Assembly (NCBI GenBank): GCA_029465975.1
Contig: CM055744.1
Location: 744,001 to 808,000 of the forward strand
Reading direction: 5' to 3'
Source: Dallia pectoralis
Lineage: Eukaryota; Chordata; Actinopteri; Esociformes; Umbridae
DNA: 64,000 bases
A program made the translations under genes and the position numbers. The notes under the pieces are model-generated. The model was not told where the DNA came from and searched no databases. It saw only the letters and a list, made by a program, of their open reading frames with translations. Position 1 is the first letter of the stretch; every line of letters begins with the position of its first letter. Below are positions 58,237 through 64,000 of this stretch, in pieces.

Positions 58237-61200
58237 CCCTGGGATATTTCATGTGTGGTGTTTTATCATTGTGTGTTATGTAGATGGATAATTGGCCCCT
58301 CCCCCACCCCAAATATACACGGAGCACTCAGGGAAAACAGGTCAGGGTGCATAAACTCTATCTCCTGGGAGTGTTAGCCTCCAGGCACGGTTAATCTATT
58401 GATTTTACACCGCTGCTCTCTGATAAAACTATTTCATGAATTCCAATGAGAGTCTTTTAGCGGGCTGCCGTACAGAGACCTAAAGACAATCACTGCCACC
58501 TGGTAATATCGTCATTGTGTTTCACTGGTCGCGTAATGTGTTGTTTAGAGTCTGGGGAGGAGCGTCTCTCAGTTTTAATCTGTTCTCGTTTAGCTCCGCA
58601 GCCTCCCTACGCTGCCTTGAGACAAATGAATGATTTGTCGTTAAGGACTGGGGTGTTATTACTTGATTTCCATGAAAAACCGTGGGAGAGGTTTCGGCGG
58701 GGAGGTGTACCTGGTAGGGGTGGCGGGAGGCGTGGTTGCTAATGGCCATATCGCTAATGGCGAATGGTGCTGTCAGAACGGGCCCGTGGACAGGGGCTGG
58801 CGGGGACAGGCAAGATGCCGGACTCAGTTCAGCACCAGCCAGGTCCATCTGCTTGTCACCTGGCCTTGGCACGCGGGATACTGGGTAATGACGGGAAGAA
58901 TGGCATCAGCAGTCAGGAGCCCAGAGGTAATTACAGACTGGAACCCATGCAGAAACAACACATCTGGATCCACTGGGCCAGTGTGGAAGAACACCACAGA
59001 GCAGAGGCATATCAGCCTGGATCCATGATGGTGTATCTGTCATACGGGGAAATGGCTCCACGTCAGTCTAGAGATTGGAGCGAAAAAATCTATCCGCTCA
59101 ACTATTTTCACCCCCCTCTTGATTTAATGCAGAAAAAAAGACAATTCACTTTTACGAATGGAAAGACACACAGAGAGAGCGAGGCAGAAGGAGCAGGACA
59201 ATCTAAGGAAATATCCGCCATGGCAGCACTATAACTTCTGTCGCAAGTGAGCCCCCTTCAGCGTCGTACACTCTTCATCTTCTTTTAAACTCCCCTCAAA
59301 GCTCCGGAGAGATAGTCTCTCTAGGAGTCACACGTTGTTCCCCCTGAGACATATGATATGGGCATTGGACTGTGTGATCTCAATGTGGGACAGCTGAGGT
59401 TGATTCAGTAATAGAAGTCTGCTGTGCTTCGTCATTAACATTTCGCCCATGAATAGCGTCACCCGCATTAAAGCATGGGAGTCCACTGTGAGAATGAGAA
59501 AAGTTGGATGATTTAATGGAAGCCTCCAGCCACTCAGCCGGCACCACTCAGGTTTGAGGTCTTTAAATGGCCCCTGCCTCTGACCGGGTTTTGGTGCATC
59601 GATGACCACTTTTACAACTCCATTTCACCACAGAATGAAGCTATCATCGCGTGCAGTCTCTCTTCCCTTCTTCACCCCCTCCCCCCTCTCTCCCCACACA
59701 CTGCTCTCTTAAATTAAGATTTGTGTAATTAAATTGATAAAAGTCATGCCAATACGCTTCGTGGGTCCGGACCCTTATTCAGAATGCCACACAGCTGTGG
59801 AGAGTTGCCCAAGTTCTACCTTTGATGTGGCGTTCTCTATTATCGAAAATAATTGGATTTCCCCCCTCCTCGCCCCGACACACTTGTGCCGGTTCTGGGC
59901 ATGCTCAGTTAATCGACCTCTCAAGTGTCTGCATGCATCAGTGCTGGTGCCAGCCCACCTGTGTTCCTCTTCGTGTGGTTTTAGAAGGGCATGAGGAAGA
60001 GGAAGGTCCTGGTTGTGATTGAAGGCCAGGACACAGTGGCGGAACTTAGTTCAGGGGTCATAGATGTGGCGAGGTGCCTGGAAGTAAAGTCAGGGTCTAG
60101 GGCTTGTGGGAACAGGAAACAGCCGGCCCAGAGGGTCTCACTTCCTCTCTACATCTCTGCCGTCTTGGCCCGGATCACTAGAGCAAAAGCAACTGGCCCG
60201 CTTTCACACGCGGTGGAACCGCCGATAATCGACAGGAAGAGACCCCTGGTAATTGGTCGGGTTCTACTTCAAGATGCCCGCCAACCACTCTGCCTTCTCT
60301 GCACGTTCCTCAGATTGTCAACCCCCCTCCTCTCCAATGACCGCCTGCACCCAACCCTCCGGCAAACTATGGAGGTCTATAATGTTACATCAATCTCTGC
60401 TCCATTTGCGTCAGGTGTAATGTGATTTTAATTGCTGTTGGAAGGGAATGAGTGCCTTATGATTTGCCTCTATACTGTATGTCAGCCTCTATCAGCGATG
60501 GACAGACATTTGTATTCTCGAGCAGAAAACAAAAAACATGTCAATGTACTTCAGACCACCTGTAGTGAAATGTAATACATAATTTTGGTTGGTGTTTTAT
60601 TATCATTTAGAATATAAAATAGATTTTCAGAAACACTAAAACCGGGATATCACAGTGTCTAGCTTCTCGTTTATTCTGTTCCGCCAGAGACCCGCCTTCA
60701 ACCTTCGCTGACAAACACACATACCAAGCACACACCAACCCATCTACCTACGCACAAAACACCAATTTTGTTGTTTTTCCCTTTAACCTGACCGCCAAAG
60801 CTAAATGTCATTTTCCTCAGACAACCTGCAAAATGTCCCCACACGGTCATAATTTTCTTTGCCACAAATATACTGAATCGTAAACACATAAACACAAATC
60901 CTTTCTTCAAGCCTGCAAGTCCTGTTTACATATGAGTAAAATATGTTAAATGCAAGAATACCTATGGCTACATGACATTGTTGCCTCTGACCACTGACCC
61001 AGAGAAGTATCTCGCTAACTACTTCGCCTTCATTTCACTTATTAAGGCTTGGCATTTGACACTTACAGCCATATCGGCTCTATTTTGGAGGTAGCACGGC
61101 AACTGTGGCTTGATGTTGCTAAGCAGCTTGTGTCTCTGGCTGACAATAGGACCGGTGGAGTAAATCATTTGTTTGACGTTGGCTGTTTTCCAACTCAGCC

Positions 61201-61653
61201 TGGAAGAACTCTCGGACTAAAAATAAATGTACCAGTCAAAGGTTTGGATATAGCTACTCATTCAGTTGAATGGGTAAATGTATTGAACCTCTTGACTGGT
61301 ACTTTATACAACAGCTAAGACAATACACAAGACTAAGAATATCCATTGTACATAATCAAACATTCAGGTTGCTCACCACAGCTTTACTCTATGCAAACAA
61401 AGCTTTACCGGTATTCATCTGAGCTAAACCTGGAGCCCATTCAAGCTTTCCTAAACCAGTTCCAACAAAGCTTCCAATCCATTTAGACACAGCTCTTTCA
61501 GGCTTAGAGTGCATTTTAGAACGTGTACTCTGACCTGCTCGTAAGACTTTAATAAGCTTATTATAACCTGGAATACAGATTGAATCTTGCAGTTCATTAT
61601 GGCACAGCTAGGAACTAGACGATTTGTTGAAATCTTCTTTGTTTTTTTAACAG
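58237..61653. other. Unique intronic sequence before the exon at 61654
   Basis: 58,380-60,430 is non-repetitive with several open frames (for example near 58,663-59,234 and 59,991-60,425) that show no protein-family motif. 60,440-61,640 is AT-rich. Regulatory elements are possible but unsupported. Confidence 0.4.
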
Positions 61654-61704
61654 GTACATCCAAGGGGCATCATCTCCCAAGGACATGGTCATCATTGTGG
61701 ATGT
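61654..61704 (+). CDS. cacna2d2: alpha2delta-2 exon: start of the VWA domain, first MIDAS aspartate
   Basis: This 51-nt exon has acceptor TTTTTTTAACAG and donor GTGAGT. It encodes YIQGASSPKDMVIIVDV with split codons at both ends (TG|G Trp, GT|G Val). It forms the first beta strand of the von Willebrand factor A domain. The Asp of VDV is the first ligand of the metal-ion-dependent adhesion site DxSxS. GASSPKDMVIIVDV is the alpha2delta-2 form; alpha2delta-1 has GAASPKDMLILVDV. The MIDAS motif is divided by the following 455-bp intron, which carries a SINE beginning 44 bp after the donor. Confidence 0.95.
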
Positions 61705-61748
61705 GTGAGTATCTACACGTTTACTGATTGCTTTACGGTTAATATTTG

Positions 61749-61886
61749 GAGCAGTTGGTATCTCAGTGGTATCTGCATGCTTTGTGTGTATGATGTCCTG
61801 GGTTCAATCCCCAGCTTCTCCCCAGGTCGCCGTTGCAAATGAGAATTTGTTCTACCTGGTTAAATAAAGGTTAAATTAAAAAAAAA
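61749..61886 (+). mobile_element. tRNA-derived SINE with HpaI-like tail, in a 455-bp intron
   Basis: The head has A-box-like GGTATCTCAGTGGTATCTG and B-box GGGTTCAATCCCC. The tail reads CAAATGAGAATTTGTTCTAC, CTGGTTAAATAAAGGTTAAA and an A-run. The tail is like that of salmonid HpaI-type SINEs and their partner LINE, as I recall them. The head matches 46724-46801 closely. It sits 44 bp after the donor of the exon 61654-61704 in sense orientation. Confidence 0.85.
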
Positions 61887-62159
61887 TGATTTGATGAGAA
61901 TCTTGATTTCACCCTACGATCATGTTTATCTCCGCTGTCCTCTCGCTAACATGCACGTGCTACTGAGGTACAATGCTAAGATTAGCGTTTTGAATGCACA
62001 CTGGGACACGGAATGACTGTGGTGCTTGTATGTCATCATTTACATCTTCAACAGCCAAGGGTTTGTACTGTCTGGAGGGGTTTTAGGATTGGGGATGTTT
62101 AGATACGGCTCACCGCTCACTCTTGATTAGTATTCTGTGTTGTGGCGTTCTTTCTGCAG

Positions 62160-62259
62160 GAGTGGTAGTGTCAGCGGACTCACTCTTAAGCTGATGAAGA
62201 ACTCTGTGGTCAAGATGCTGGACACTCTGTCCGATGACGACTACGTGAACGTGGCCAGA
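62160..62259 (+). CDS. cacna2d2: alpha2delta-2 exon: MIDAS serines and first VWA helix
   Basis: This 100-nt exon follows acceptor TCTTTCTGCAG and ends at donor GTGAGT. It encodes SGSVSGLTLKLMKNSV, VKMLDTLSDDDYVNVA and a final Arg. Together with the previous exon it completes DVSGS, a full MIDAS, so metal-dependent function in channel trafficking should be retained. LTLKLMK and SDDDYVNVA match alpha2delta-2; alpha2delta-1 has LKLIRTSV and SDDDFVNVA. Mammalian proteins read VNVAS at the end; here the last codon is AGA (Arg) and the phase is 0. The next exon, expected to start with Phe-Asn, is not in the remaining 1.7 kb. Confidence 0.95.
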
Positions 62260-64000
62260 GTGAGTGTCCTCCCTGAGAACGCAGTGACTCTTCTGTTTCT
62301 GGATTAGGTTCACTGTGACTCCATCCTAACAGACACAAAATGACCATCCTTACAATCCTGGACTATGGCCAAAGTTTACCGGCTTGACAATAAAAGTTGT
62401 CTATTTAATTAGATGTGACCTCCCACGCCAACATACTCTGCTTCGTCAGCCCTTTCAACACTTATAACTGTGACCTATGCATTTTGATTAACACGCCTCA
62501 AATGCTTTTTTTCCGCTGGGTCGTCATGGGAACTAGATGCTCAACTGACCTGGTTAAATAACAGGTTAATACAATAAATGGAAGGACTGTTCTATGATCA
62601 ATATGAGATAAGAATGTCTAAACATGGTTGTAAATTAACCGTATACATAATGTTTCAGACAGGACCTCATTACGTACTTGGTTGTAGTTGCATCATTTTG
62701 CTAAAAAAACTTAACATTTGTAAAGATCTGTAAAATGTGATCATACAGTGATAAATACATCCAGTCTCTCCTCTGCTGACTTATTGCATATATTGGTTTT
62801 AATTAGGTGAAGGATGCAATCTCACTCAGTTTTTATGAATGCATGCAAGAAAACCACACACACACACACACATTGGTTGGGTCGCCCTGTTTGGAGACTT
62901 GGGGTAGGTAATCCTCAATAATCCACTGCTCTTAGTCAGTGTAAATCCCAGCTCTAAGCGTAGTAATATGGAACAAGGCTGATTTTCAGTCTGAAGAAAG
63001 AATGACATATCTTAATTTGATCAGAAGGAAAATAATAGAGGAAATCGTGACGTGGATTATGAAATGGAAGAGACTTTTCTGTTAAGAGTTTTAAAAACAT
63101 TTACCAGAGCAAATGAAGCTGTTTCTCAGTTGAGATGTCGCAATCACAGGTGACTAAGAAATCAGTTAATTTCCCCAGAGCCAATCAGTGTGATTTAGTG
63201 AATGTGATCTCTGTGATATTGTATAGGTTAGACTCATAACATTGATATCCAATATCAGACATGTAGTATGCTCTTATTATAGCACGGGGTAATGCTGCTG
63301 TTTGTGTGTGGCAATTGGTCTCCCTATAAAAGACATCAACCATAATAATGTCCCATATTAGGTGGTTATTCTAGTCCTGTGCAATTTCATTCGTCAAATA
63401 TTCCCATTGTTCTATCATTAAAAATATATAAATATAACTGTTGACAAACCAGTTTCATTACATAAATAACAGACACATTACATTTGATTACATACATTTG
63501 ACACTTTGTTATTTTTATCTGTGACTTTTTGTTGTTTTTCTGAATACTATACTTCCGATAGTTGTTCTTTTTTGCAGATAATAAATAGAAATCTAACTAC
63601 ACAAAGGCAAGAAGAAATGACTGCTTTGCGTGCACCCAAATGTTTCACCTATGTTATGCTATCAGTCGGTCTTGAAAATGTCAACAGATTTTAGAGTTGA
63701 CCTTCAACAAGAAAGGCCATTAAAAATGACATTACAGACATTGCTGTTCAATGCTTAGCACACACAGACACACTCTCTTTCATTCTGTATAATGCAGACA
63801 TGCCCATTCGCACACACAAAGGTACACACACACACACGAGTCCAGGACTAATTGTAATTTTGCCATGGAGATGAGATGTTGGCTGAATTGATATTTTGGT
63901 GGGTAGGTGTTGTTGTTCTAGTTTTGCATTGGTATTCCAGGTGCACCTGTTCTTTATGTGGAGCGATGGAATTATCAAAGTTTATTGCCACAGAGCTGCT
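62260..64000. other. Start of the next alpha2delta intron
   Basis: Unique AT-rich sequence with CA microsatellites at about 62,855-62,872 and 63,820-63,838. The next exon (expected to start Phe-Asn) was not seen. Confidence 0.5.

Noticed and set aside
58515..60425. Several 60-150 codon open frames in the 11.8-kb intron
   Set aside because: Overlapping on both strands with no motif, splice support or family resemblance; GC-balanced non-coding DNA explains them.

Overview
This is eukaryotic DNA, almost certainly from a teleost fish. Short exons are separated by long repeat-filled introns with GT-AG borders. The transposon set is fish-like: Tc1/mariner elements, hAT-type non-autonomous elements, Tx1/L1-like, Rex1/L2-like and RTE/Rex-like LINEs, and a tRNA-derived SINE. 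The SINE tail resembles the tail of salmonid/esociform HpaI-type SINEs, which hints at Salmoniformes/Esociformes. That is inference, and no species is claimed.

Only one protein-coding gene can be supported. Six consecutive plus-strand exons (17227-17271, 23621-23765, 49581-49712, 49800-49860, 61654-61704, 62160-62259) join in frame with matching splice phases. They encode about 178 residues of a voltage-gated calcium channel alpha2/delta subunit, best matched to alpha2delta-2 (cacna2d2). The segment runs from the region before the VWA domain, through the triple-arginine gabapentinoid-binding motif, to the VWA/MIDAS motif (DVSGS). The 5' exons lie upstream and the rest of the VWA, Cache and delta regions lie downstream. 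No promoter, start codon or poly(A) signal of this gene is visible.

Repeats fill the rest. 1-5.2 kb holds a 3.4-kb 21-bp minisatellite, a polypurine tract and a G-rich 51-bp minisatellite. 5.2-17 kb holds decayed DNA transposons, a second polypurine tract and minisatellites of 14/16, 19, 40 and 23 bp. 17.4-25.6 kb holds arrays of 16, 10, 46 and 46 bp and a LINE 3' end. 27.9-34.6 kb holds two large arrays (60 bp and 44 bp), the first interrupted by a LINE with a clean target-site duplication. 35.0-40.7 kb is an antisense Tx1/L1-like LINE. A 40-bp piece of its ORF2 C-terminal coding region has grown into a 2.2-kb minisatellite, and a hAT-like element sits beside it. 42.9-44.1 kb is a Tc1 element. 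48.0-49.55 kb is a LINE split by a hAT element and ending 27 bp before an exon. 53.0-54.8 kb is a 51-bp array with internal inversions, and 57.4-58.2 kb is a 43-bp array.

By rough summation about 19.8 kb (roughly 31%) of the window is tandem repeat, in about 17 minisatellites with unrelated units plus simple repeats. Nearly all long open frames here are by-products of these arrays, many of which lack stops in several frames. I found no evidence of a new enzymatic or defence system. The notable biology is the minisatellite density inside one ion-channel gene and the layered transposon/minisatellite history.
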